Assembly: GCA_902475785.1 (NCBI GenBank)
Contig: CABSAN010000019.1
Coordinates: forward strand, 1-36,585
Length of the DNA stretch: 36,585 bases
Source: an uncultured Collinsella sp.
GTDB taxonomy: Bacteria; Actinomycetota; Coriobacteriia; Coriobacteriales; Coriobacteriaceae
Direction: 5' to 3'
Shown here piece after piece: positions 30,076 to 36,585 of this stretch (position 1 is the first letter of the stretch; each line of letters starts with the position of its first letter). The notes beneath the pieces were generated by a model. It made no database searches. It was given only the letters and a program-made list of their open reading frames with translations, and was not told where the DNA came from. Position numbers and translations under genes: made by a program.

Positions 30076-31168
30076 CGGAGTACACGACCTTACCGGAACC
30101 CTCGACGCACTCGCCCACGCGGAACGGCTTCTCGCCCAGCGCGACCAGTGCCTCGGTCACGGCAGCCTCGTCCTCGGGGGCGACAATCAGGCACAGGCCG
30201 ACGCCCATGTTGAAGGTCTTGCATGCCTCGTTGGGCGCGAGCTCGGCCTGACGCGACACGTAGGTGATGACGGGCGGAACATCCCAGCCCATCTCGGCGC
30301 CGTTACGGGTGACCACGGCGTCGACGTCGTCGGCGAGCGCGCGGTTGAGGTTCTCGGTGATACCGCCGCCGGTGATGTGAGCGATGGCGTGCACGTTAGC
30401 GCCGCCGCGCAGCAGCTCCAGAATCGGCTTGACGTAGATGCGCGTGGGGGCCAGCAGGGCGTCGGCCAGCGAAGCACCGCCGAGCTCCTCGAGCGGACGG
30501 CTCAGCTCCTCGGCCTTAGCGGCGGCCTCGGGCGTGCCCGGCTTGATGCCGTCGACACCGATGACCGTGCGCACGAGCGAGTAGCCGTTGGAGTGCACGC
30601 CAGTGGAGGGCAGACCCAGGATCACGTCGCCGGGGCGAACGTTCGCGGGGTCGAGCATCTTGGGGCGGTCGACGACGCCCACGGTAAAGCCGGCGAGGTC
30701 GTAGTCGGCCGGAGCCATGACGCCCGGGTGCTCGGCCATCTCGCCGCCCACGAGCGCGCAGCCCGCGAGCTTGCAGCCGTCGGCCACGCCCTTGATGATC
30801 TTTGCCATGTGCTCGGCCTCAATGTGACCGATGGCAACGTAATCCAGGAAGAACAGCGGCTCGGCGCCCGAAGCCAAAATGTCATTGACGCACATGGCGA
30901 CCAGGTCCTGGCCCACCGTCTCGTGACGGTCCATGATCTGAGCGAGCACGAGCTTGGTGCCCACGCCGTCGGTGCCGCTGATCAGGATCGGGTCTTCCAT
31001 ATCCTTAAGCGCGGCAGCCGAGAACAGGCCACCGAAGCCACCGATGCCGCCGATAACCTCGGGACGATTGGTGTCCTTGACCATCTGCTTAATCGCGTCG
31101 ACGGCGCGGCCGCCCTCGGCGGTATCGACGCCGGCGTCCTCGTACGTCACATGCTTGCTATCGCTCAT
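30065..31168 (-). CDS. purM: Phosphoribosylformylglycinamidine cyclo-ligase (AIR synthetase)
   Basis: A 367-residue ATP-dependent enzyme that closes the imidazole ring to give aminoimidazole ribotide. The conserved segments are in order: YEDAGVDTAEGGRAVDAIK at the start, IGGFGGLF, the nucleotide-binding SGTDGVGTKLVLA (about 64-76), VNDILASGAEPLFFLDY, GGEMAEHPGVM, GLPSTGVHSNGYSLVR, and the late HITGGGITENLNRAL. Length is normal. AGAGGAAGG precedes the ATG. It overlaps purN by 11 bases and follows purF after a 157-bp gap that contains a palindrome at the purF stop, so purF and purM may not be fully co-expressed. Confidence 0.97.
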   Translation of the reverse strand: MSDSKHVTYEDAGVDTAEGGRAVDAIKQMVKDTNRPEVIGGIGGFGGLFSAAALKDMEDPILISGTDGVGTKLVLAQIMDRHETVGQDLVAMCVNDILASGAEPLFFLDYVAIGHIEAEHMAKIIKGVADGCKLAGCALVGGEMAEHPGVMAPADYDLAGFTVGVVDRPKMLDPANVRPGDVILGLPSTGVHSNGYSLVRTVIGVDGIKPGTPEAAAKAEELSRPLEELGGASLADALLAPTRIYVKPILELLRGGANVHAIAHITGGGITENLNRALADDVDAVVTRNGAEMGWDVPPVITYVSRQAELAPNEACKTFNMGVGLCLIVAPEDEAAVTEALVALGEKPFRVGECVEGSGKVVYSDER

Positions 31169-31285
31169 CTGAGCCTTCCTCTCCCACTACCGTGGCGCCG
31201 CGCGGGCGCCAAACGGTGCTCATAGTTGCGTTCATTTCGGCGCGCGCCATAACAGCACGCGCCGTCATATCAACAAAACAGCAGG

Positions 31286-31328
31286 TAAAACCTACCAAAA
31301 TAAACCTGTCCCTACATGGCAGGTTTTA
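31286..31328 (-). repeat. GGGACAGG palindrome, arms TAAAACCTGCCA, beginning on the purF stop codon
   Basis: Read on the minus strand, the 43-bp element starts with the TAA stop codon of purF and has arms TAAAACCTGCCA and TGGTAGGTTTTA around TGTAGGGACAGGTTTATTT. It matches the pth element (9288-9330) at 40 of 43 positions, with two of the three differences at paired stem positions. Confidence 0.8.
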
Positions 31329-32996
31329 GGCCTCGCCGTGCTCCTCTTCCCAGCTGCGGTCGTCGTATTTCTCGACCACGGCGTCGTCGTCAAAGTGCAG
31401 CGGCTTGTCCAGGTTGCGGGGCTTAAAACCCTCCATGAACTTGTCGCGGCCAAAGCTCTCGGGAATCGCCACGGGGTAGCGTCCGGTAAAGCACGCATCG
31501 CAGTAACCGCCCTTGGGCATGACCTTCAGCAGACCCTCGACCGAAAGGAAGGCCAGCGAATCGGCACCGATGTACTCGCAAATCTCGTCGACCGTCTTGT
31601 TGGCGCTGATAAGCTGCGACTGCACGTCGGTATCGATACCGTAGAAGCACGGCCAGATGACCTCGGGCGAGTTGATGCGGATGTGAATCTCCTTGGCGCC
31701 GGCGTTGCGCAGCATCTTGACGAGCTGCACCATGGTGGTGCCGCGCACGATGGAGTCGTCGATGACGACCAGGCGCTTGCCCTCGATGTTGTCGCGCAGC
31801 GGGTTGAGCTTCATACGCACGCCCATGGCGCGCAACTCCTGCGTAGGCTCGATAAACGTACGGCCCACGTAGCGGTTCTTGATAAGGCCCTCGCCAAAAG
31901 GAATACCGCTCTCGTGCGAATACCCCTCCGCGGGCGGCAGGCCGGAGTCGGGCACGCCGATGACCAGGTCGGCCTCGACGGGCTCCTCATGTGCCAGCTG
32001 ACGACCCATGTCATAACGGCAGGCGTAGACGCTCTTGCCGTTCATGATGGAATCGGGGCGAGCAAAGTAGACCTGCTCAAAGATGCAGTTGGCAGGCTCT
32101 TCGGCTGCAGGCACGCCCTGCTCGGATACCAGACCCTCGGCGCTGATGCGCAAAATCTCACCGGGACGGACGTCGCGGACGTACTCGGCACCCACAATGT
32201 CGAGCGCGCAGGTCTCGGAGGCGACGACCCAGCCGCCGGCGCGCGTGACATGGGTAGTGGCGTCGACCGTCGCGGCGCCGTCCTGCGACGGCAGCTGCGA
32301 AACGGATGCGGCATCGGCCTGGTCCAGGCCCTCATCCACCAGCTTGCCCAGCACGAGCGGGCGAATGCCGTGCGGATCGCGGAATGCGTAGAGCGCCTGC
32401 TCGTTGATGAGCGTCATGGCGTAGCCGCCGCGCACGAGCTCCATGGTCTTGCGAATGCCCTCGCGCAGATGGCCTGTACGCTGAGTAAAGTAGCCGATGA
32501 GTTTGGTCGCGACCTCGGAATCCGAGTTGGAGAGGAACGGCACGCCCAGCTCGATCAGCTGGCGGCGCAGCTCGTCGGTGTTGACGAGGGTGCCGTTGTG
32601 CGCGAGCGCGATAATGACGCTATTGATGGTAGAGAGGTGCGGCTGAGAGGCTTCCCAGCTCTTGGCGCCGGCGGTGCCGTAGCGCACATGACCCACGGCC
32701 AGCTGACCGGAGAGCGTCGACAAGTCGGCATTGGAGAACACGCGGTCGAGCAGGCCCAGATCCTTGCGGACCATAACCGTACCGCCGTCACCCACGGCGA
32801 TTCCCGCCGATTCCTGGCCACGGTGCTGCAGCGCACGCAGGCCAAAGTACGTCAGTCGAGCCACATCGCGATCGGGTGCCCACACACCAAAAATGCCGCA
32901 TTCCTCATGCAGCTGGTCGGAGTCCGGATCATACGTCGATATGGTCTTCACCTGTCCCGCGGCACGCTCGGCCGCGCGGATGGTTTCTTGAGACAT
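31326..32996 (-). CDS. purF: Amidophosphoribosyltransferase
   Basis: A 556-residue enzyme for the committed first step of purine synthesis: PRPP plus glutamine gives phosphoribosylamine. The glutaminase nucleophile is C33 in HEECGIFGVW, so the 32 residues before it are presumably a propeptide that is removed, longer than the 11 of Bacillus PurF. RGQESAGIAVGDGG and LAVGHVRYGT follow. The phosphoribosyltransferase half has the PRPP motif VVIDDSIVRGTT (about 409-420). A late CDACFTGRYP with two cysteines near 501-504, together with other Cys, points to the 4Fe-4S-containing Bacillus-type enzyme. GAGGGG precedes the ATG. A -10 box lies about 45 bp upstream. The stop codon is part of a palindrome. 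Confidence 0.97.
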   Translation of the reverse strand: MSQETIRAAERAAGQVKTISTYDPDSDQLHEECGIFGVWAPDRDVARLTYFGLRALQHRGQESAGIAVGDGGTVMVRKDLGLLDRVFSNADLSTLSGQLAVGHVRYGTAGAKSWEASQPHLSTINSVIIALAHNGTLVNTDELRRQLIELGVPFLSNSDSEVATKLIGYFTQRTGHLREGIRKTMELVRGGYAMTLINEQALYAFRDPHGIRPLVLGKLVDEGLDQADAASVSQLPSQDGAATVDATTHVTRAGGWVVASETCALDIVGAEYVRDVRPGEILRISAEGLVSEQGVPAAEEPANCIFEQVYFARPDSIMNGKSVYACRYDMGRQLAHEEPVEADLVIGVPDSGLPPAEGYSHESGIPFGEGLIKNRYVGRTFIEPTQELRAMGVRMKLNPLRDNIEGKRLVVIDDSIVRGTTMVQLVKMLRNAGAKEIHIRINSPEVIWPCFYGIDTDVQSQLISANKTVDEICEYIGADSLAFLSVEGLLKVMPKGGYCDACFTGRYPVAIPESFGRDKFMEGFKPRNLDKPLHFDDDAVVEKYDDRSWEEEHGEA

Positions 32997-33037
32997 GGCA
33001 TCCCCTCAGAGCCTCGTTATTTGGCGTTACCTGCCCT

Positions 33038-33043
33038 ATTATA
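33038..33043 (-). promoter_or_regulatory. Candidate -10 box of purF
   Basis: The minus strand reads TATAAT here, 41 bp upstream of the purF start. No good -35 hexamer is seen at 16-18 bp, so an activator or an extended promoter may be involved. The remaining intergenic sequence up to 33230 shows no recognisable PurR-type box. Confidence 0.45.
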
Positions 33044-33236
33044 CGCACGGCAAGACAAGCACTCCCGCGCATGAGCAGCGCTTTTTAAAAGCCCACCGAG
33101 CTTATAATCCGTTTTGCAGCCAAACATTTTATTGGGCAACCTCCTCGGGGTCGACGATCCCGCATGCTTCCGTCGCGACGCGTCTCGTCCGCCGTTAGGG
33201 CTTACATTGCTGCAATTGGGTCGTTTGTCCTGTCTT

Positions 33237-33265
33237 TTGGCAGGTCGGCAGCGTATCCTTATAAC
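33237..33265 (+). promoter_or_regulatory. Promoter of the CmpB-type membrane protein gene
   Basis: TTGGCA (33237-33242), a 17-bp spacer and TATAAC (33260-33265) form a near-consensus sigma-70-type promoter 26 bp before the start codon. Confidence 0.65.
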
Positions 33266-33291
33266 CTGCAACAAAGCGAGAAAGGTTATGT

Positions 33292-34521
33292 ATGGATCGA
33301 AATGAACTCGATCCCCGTGTCCCCAGCGCCACGGAGGTCAAGAAGATCCCCCTCGTCATTAAGGTGTACGCCGTCCTGTGCATCCTTTCCGGCGTGGGCA
33401 CGCTCCCATCGGTCGGCACCTTTATGTGGCAGGTCATCACCGCGCTCATTAACGGCAACGCCGCCGAAAAACTCGGCGACAATATGCTGGTCGCCGTTGG
33501 ACTCATCGTCGCCGGCATCATGCTCTCTGCGGCAAGTGCCGTCATCCTGATCATCTTTGGCCTGGACCTTATCAAAAACCAGCGCCGCAACGCCGCCCGC
33601 CTGTCCTACATCCTTATTGCATTCACCGTCGTCGAGCTTTTGGTCGACGTGATGCTCCAGGGTATCGGGCCGTTCTTGCTACGTCCCGCTATTCAGCTCG
33701 GTATCCTCATCGCGCTTTCGGCTACCGTCGACCCCACGCTTCGTCAGGAGCGCGAACTGCAGCGCCGCCTGCAGGAAATGCTCGACCGCGACGCCGCCGC
33801 CGAGGGCATGCTCGGGCGCGATGAAACCGGCGAAGGCTACATCAAGCTTAACTATTTCAACCTGTTCTGGGTGTTCTTTGTCTGTTGCATACTCGGTCTG
33901 ATCGCCGAGGACATCTGGCATATGACGGTCGATGACCCGGGCGTCTACCAGAACCGCGCCGGCATGCTGTTTGGCCCCTTCAGCCCCATCTACGGATTTG
34001 GCGCCGTACTCATGACCATGGTGCTCAACCGCTTCTACAAAAAGAACCCCGTCATTATCTTTTTGGTGAGCGCGCTGCTCGGCGCAAGCTTTGAGGTGTT
34101 CGTGGGCTGGTTTATGCAGACCTCGTTCGGCGTGGTCTCGTGGAGCTACTCGCACATGAAGCTCTTTGGCATGCCCGACCCACTCGCCGTCCTTACCGGC
34201 GGACGTACCTGCACGGGCTTCGCCTGCCTGTGGGGTCTGGGCGGCCTCATCTGGATCAAGCTGCTGCTGCCGAGGCTGCTCAAGCTCATCAACATGATTC
34301 CATGGAAGAGCCGCTACTCCGCTACCGTCATCTTCACCATCATTATGCTGGTCGACGGCGTTATGACGCTGCAGTCGCTCGATTATTGGTATCAGCGCGT
34401 CAACGGCACGGAGCCGGATATTCCCGTCGCGCAGTTCTACGGCACGTACTTCGATAACGAATACATGGAGAACCGCTTCCAGAGCATGACCATGAGCCCC
34501 AAGGATGCGACGCGCGTGTAG
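33292..34521 (+). CDS. Putative ABC-transporter-permease-like membrane protein (CmpB family)
   Basis: A 409-residue polytopic membrane protein. The N-terminal part (about 20-150) has four hydrophobic helices and a charged linker (DPTLRQERELQRRLQEMLDRD). The C-terminal part matches the family annotated as putative ABC transporter permease (ABC_trans_CmpB), with FFVCCILGLIAEDIWHM, MLFGPFSPIYGFGAVLMTM, LLGASFEVFVGWFMQTSFGV and a WKSRYSA loop. No ATPase or binding protein is adjacent, and the family has no proven transport role, so the name should be taken loosely. GAAAGG precedes the ATG and a near-consensus promoter lies just upstream. It is divergent from purF and convergent with the MoaE-like gene, sharing a strong bidirectional terminator. 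Confidence 0.8.
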   Translation: MDRNELDPRVPSATEVKKIPLVIKVYAVLCILSGVGTLPSVGTFMWQVITALINGNAAEKLGDNMLVAVGLIVAGIMLSAASAVILIIFGLDLIKNQRRNAARLSYILIAFTVVELLVDVMLQGIGPFLLRPAIQLGILIALSATVDPTLRQERELQRRLQEMLDRDAAAEGMLGRDETGEGYIKLNYFNLFWVFFVCCILGLIAEDIWHMTVDDPGVYQNRAGMLFGPFSPIYGFGAVLMTMVLNRFYKKNPVIIFLVSALLGASFEVFVGWFMQTSFGVVSWSYSHMKLFGMPDPLAVLTGGRTCTGFACLWGLGGLIWIKLLLPRLLKLINMIPWKSRYSATVIFTIIMLVDGVMTLQSLDYWYQRVNGTEPDIPVAQFYGTYFDNEYMENRFQSMTMSPKDATRV

Positions 34522-34542
34522 CGCCCACCGCGCCCAAAACGC

Positions 34543-34582
34543 AAAATGCCCGCCGGTATCACACGTACCGGCGGGCATTTTT
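34543..34582. terminator. Bidirectional intrinsic terminator
   Basis: AAAATGCCCGCCGGTA (34543-34558) pairs perfectly with TACCGGCGGGCATTTT (34566-34581), with a T-run on each strand, between convergent genes. Confidence 0.92.
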
Positions 34583-34611
34583 ATAAACGAGTCTTCTATC
34601 GACGCAAGCCT

Positions 34612-35028
34612 CTACGCCTCGCGCTCGACTTCACTCACGCATTCATTCTTGATGGTGCCAACGAGCGCCTGCAGCGCATCGACCACATGCGGGCGAATGT
34701 CCCCGCCGATGAGCACGAGCATGATGTCGTCGCCCACGGTAAGCTCGCCGCTTGCCAACCACACGCGCACATAGCCGATACCCGGCATCGCGCGCGTGGC
34801 CTCGATAGCAGCCTGCACCTTCTGTGCATCGAAGCCGAACACCATACCGCCCACCTTGTGGCCTGGCGCCACGCCATCGGTCTCGACTCCGCGCACCTCG
34901 GCCTTGGGCGTCGCACGCACCACGCCGTTGTGTGTCAGGTACATGCCGCAGCCAGCCGCCAAAACATCGGCCTTAGCCTCGCGCAGCCAAGCGTCAACCG
35001 AAGGCATCGATTTGCCATTTTCGAGCAT
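34612..35028 (-). CDS. Small MoaE-like protein
   Basis: A 138-residue protein. The segment KVGGMVFGFDAQKVQAAIEATRAMPGI followed by VRVWLASGELTVGDDIMLVLIGGDIRPHVVDALQALV follows the beta-alpha pattern of MoaE, the large subunit of molybdopterin synthase, including the conserved 'G-x-L-x-V-G-D' turn and a late helix. However, the lysine/arginine residues that bind the precursor in MoaE (the RHRxG and KxxVPIWK regions) are not clearly present. No other molybdenum-cofactor gene is in the window, so a functional MoaE is uncertain. Of two adjacent ATGs (35031 and 35028) the second has better spacing to GGGAG. It lies downstream of the sortase gene on the same strand. Confidence 0.55.
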   Translation of the reverse strand: MLENGKSMPSVDAWLREAKADVLAAGCGMYLTHNGVVRATPKAEVRGVETDGVAPGHKVGGMVFGFDAQKVQAAIEATRAMPGIGYVRVWLASGELTVGDDIMLVLIGGDIRPHVVDALQALVGTIKNECVSEVEREA

Positions 35029-35051
35029 CATTTCTCCCTTACCGTCAGCGA

Positions 35052-35084
35052 GTAGCTAATTTGGGGCGGGGCTCTTTTAGCTAC
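35052..35084. repeat. GTAGCTAA palindrome with GGGGCGGGG core
   Basis: GTAGCTAA (35052-35059) and TTAGCTAC (35077-35084) enclose TTTGGGGCGGGGCTCTT. A degenerate relative of the GGGGAC-core palindromes, between the sortase and MoaE-like genes; it could also act as a weak terminator. Confidence 0.4.
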
Positions 35085-35095
35085 CCCTGGATAAT

Positions 35096-36094
35096 CTATT
35101 CCTCGACCGGCGTGAGCACCATGACGGCGCGCGTATTGCTAAATGACAGCGAACGACAGGTCACAAGCGTTACGACCTTGGTTGCCGAAGCGGCACGATC
35201 GGTGGCATCACTCGCCACGGCCGAGGCGCCGTCGAGCATCTCGGACAGGTAATTCTTCAGTCCGTCATCGCCCTCAAAGTTGGGCGTGCGCGCCTTGGCA
35301 TACGTGTCCTCGACCACCTTGGTCTCCAGCGGGCGCAACTTATACGTCGCATCGCGCGTGATGTAGTACACGTATTCCATGCTGTCGAACGTCGCCTGAT
35401 CGGTCGTGTTCGAAATCACGTTGAACATCGAACCGTCGTTCATGTGGTGGCCGTAGATCGTGGTCTGCTGATCCACCATGCCGGGCGCGGTATCGTCGCT
35501 ATCCAAAAAGATGGCACCCGAGGCATTGGCCGTACCGTCAAACAGCGTGTTGAGGTACTTGGAGTTGTTATTGGTCTGCACCACGGGGTAGTTGATGTTG
35601 GTGCCGGGCGCGTAAATCCAACCAACAACCTCGGGATTTGTCTGGGCCAGCGCATTGAAGTCGACAATTGGCACGCCACTGGCGTCCTTGTCGCTCACAT
35701 ATTGATTTTCGATTTTTTGATACGACTCGCTCGCCTGCTTGTAGCCAATCTGCGCGTTGATAAAGATGGCGGCCGCAGCAACGATCAGGCCAATGCCGAT
35801 GATGATGAGCAGAATGGGAATGACGGAGCGGCGCTTTTTGCGCGGCGGCTCGGTATAGCTCGATGGCGCAGTATGCGCCGAAGAGCGAGGTGACTTCTTG
35901 GCCGTACTGTATGACGAAGGACGATAAGCAGCAGGTGTATCCTGACGGCGATGCTTCGCCGGCGTCACGGGGCGCGGAGTGCGCGGCTGCTGAGGAGAGG
36001 ATGTCCGACCCTGCTGCGGCGCGCGGGCTGCTCCCGACTTGGCTGGATCGGGAATCTGAGAAGCCGAAAAACGCTTTCCCTGATAGTCGGACAT
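35096..36094 (-). CDS. Class B-like sortase
   Basis: A 332-residue membrane-bound transpeptidase that cleaves a sorting signal and links the protein to the cell wall. An unusually long cytoplasmic N-terminus, Pro/Ser/Arg-rich (about 1-88), precedes one membrane helix (about 91-112). The catalytic domain shows VVGWIYAPGTNINYPVVQ, SGAIFLDSDD, the catalytic His in IYGHHMNDGSMF (about 214), the nucleophile C313 in TLVTCR and the catalytic Arg in NTRAVMV (about 322). The WIxxPGTxIxYPVVQ and GSMF patterns are those of class B. AAGGAG precedes the ATG. It lies 36 bp downstream of purE on the same strand, so read-through from purE is possible. The two LAxTG proteins in this window are candidate substrates, although class B enzymes usually prefer other motifs. 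Confidence 0.88.
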   Translation of the reverse strand: MSDYQGKRFSASQIPDPAKSGAARAPQQGRTSSPQQPRTPRPVTPAKHRRQDTPAAYRPSSYSTAKKSPRSSAHTAPSSYTEPPRKKRRSVIPILLIIIGIGLIVAAAAIFINAQIGYKQASESYQKIENQYVSDKDASGVPIVDFNALAQTNPEVVGWIYAPGTNINYPVVQTNNNSKYLNTLFDGTANASGAIFLDSDDTAPGMVDQQTTIYGHHMNDGSMFNVISNTTDQATFDSMEYVYYITRDATYKLRPLETKVVEDTYAKARTPNFEGDDGLKNYLSEMLDGASAVASDATDRAASATKVVTLVTCRSLSFSNTRAVMVLTPVEE

Positions 36095-36130
36095 GGCTCT
36101 CCTTATGCTGCAAATGGACTGGCAGAGCGC

Positions 36131-36585
36131 TTAGGCGTCAGCCATCTCCTGCTTCATCTTCTCGATAACCTTGCGGTACTCGGGGTCGCATGCGCCCAAA
36201 ATCTGCGTGGCGTAAATGGCAGCATTCTTGGCACCGTTGATGGCCACACAGGCAACGGGCACGCCCGAAGGCATCTGCACCATCGACAGCAGCGAGTCCA
36301 TACCACCCAGATCGCTCGTCTTCATAGGCACGCCGATGACCGGCAGCGGCGTAAACGCAGCCACGACACCGCCCAGGTGAGCAGCCTTGCCGGCAGCAGC
36401 GATAATCACCTTGATGCCGCGGTCGGCAGCAGTCGAGGCCCACTCATGGACCTTCGCCGGCGTGCGGTGCGCACTTGCAATCACGAGCTCATAGGGCACG
36501 CCCAGTGCCTCGAGCTCGGCGGTGCAGCCCTCCATAACGCCCAGATCGGACTTGGAGCCCATGATGATCCCGACAACCGGCTTCT
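36131..36585 (-). CDS. purE: N5-carboxyaminoimidazole ribonucleotide mutase (5' end outside the window)
   Basis: The C-terminal 151 or so residues of PurE, which moves the carboxyl group from N5 to C4 of the imidazole ring in purine synthesis. The visible sequence begins KPVVGIIMGSKSDLGVME and continues with ELVIASAHRTP, the active-site region with the conserved His, then IIAAAGKAAHLGGVVAAFT and the VPVACVAINGAKNAA motif. The frame is open to the window edge, and PVVGIIMGSKSD normally lies within 10 residues of the start, so only a few codons are missing. The internal ATG at 36562 is not the start, because the codons before it fit the family. It is separated from purF-M-N by about 3 kb of other genes. 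Confidence 0.95.
   Translation of the reverse strand, partial: KPVVGIIMGSKSDLGVMEGCTAELEALGVPYELVIASAHRTPAKVHEWASTAADRGIKVIIAAAGKAAHLGGVVAAFTPLPVIGVPMKTSDLGGMDSLLSMVQMPSGVPVACVAINGAKNAAIYATQILGACDPEYRKVIEKMKQEMADA

Noticed and set aside
34612..35028. Bacterial microcompartment shell protein
   Set aside because: The size could fit, but the GGDIRPHVVDALQAL tail and overall order match MoaE-type proteins better and no microcompartment genes are nearby.

Overview
The window is a high-GC, gene-dense piece of chromosome that reads as a gut Coriobacteriia genome, most likely Collinsella. This is an inference from the protein flavour, the GC-rich codon use, the Actinobacteria-type ECF module with a fused double ATPase, a membrane-anchored LuxR regulator, sortase-anchored surface proteins and many short GGGGACAG-type intergenic hairpins. 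There are no rRNA or tRNA genes, no CRISPR array, no transposase and no prophage genes. Both ends cut through genes: a probable folP start at the left and purE at the right.

Left part (1-11.9 kb) is core metabolism: a sirtuin deacetylase (cobB), exodeoxyribonuclease III, an ECF vitamin-type transporter operon (ecfT, fused ecfAA', S component), glmU (UDP-GlcNAc for the cell wall), prs (PRPP), pth (peptidyl-tRNA hydrolase) and a two-gene flavoprotein pair that looks like NfnAB, the NADH-dependent ferredoxin:NADP oxidoreductase. Between exoIII and the ECF operon lies about 500 bp of non-coding DNA with two tandem inverted-repeat elements. The fused EcfA carries a 191-bp, AT-rich, inverted-repeat-bounded insert that is translated in frame as the linker between its two ABC domains.

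Middle (12-23.4 kb) is an accessory surface region: a 2200-residue BspA-type leucine-rich-repeat wall protein and a 659-residue wall protein. Both end in an LAxTG sorting signal with an almost identical membrane anchor. Both also share a composite upstream motif (CGCAGGTAGA, 6 bp, GGTTC, 8 bp, GAACC). Next to them is a divergent gene for a polytopic membrane protein with a LuxR-type DNA-binding tail, a natural candidate regulator. Copies of one hairpin (arms CCACCACAAAGG) sit in every gap of this region, and a three-unit array of constant-stem, 27-nt-loop hairpins sits at its edge. A cytidylate-kinase-like protein follows.

Right part (23.5-36.6 kb), mostly on the minus strand: a polar amino-acid ABC transporter (ATPase, lipoprotein, two permeases; probably Glu/Asp type), a YqeY-family protein, a PrsA-like foldase, an orphan PTS EIIA, the purine genes purF-purM-purN, a CmpB-type membrane protein on the plus strand, a MoaE-like protein, a class B-like sortase and purE. 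The purine genes use the PRPP made by Prs. The sortase and the foldase may serve the surface proteins of the middle region.

The most unusual content is non-coding. There is a family of GGGGAC-core palindromes whose arms differ from site to site, two copies of which start exactly on a stop codon. The constant-stem/variable-loop triple array, the shared dyad upstream of the two wall proteins, and the in-frame inverted-repeat insert in ecfA also stand out. All claims come from reading the sequence; no searches were run.
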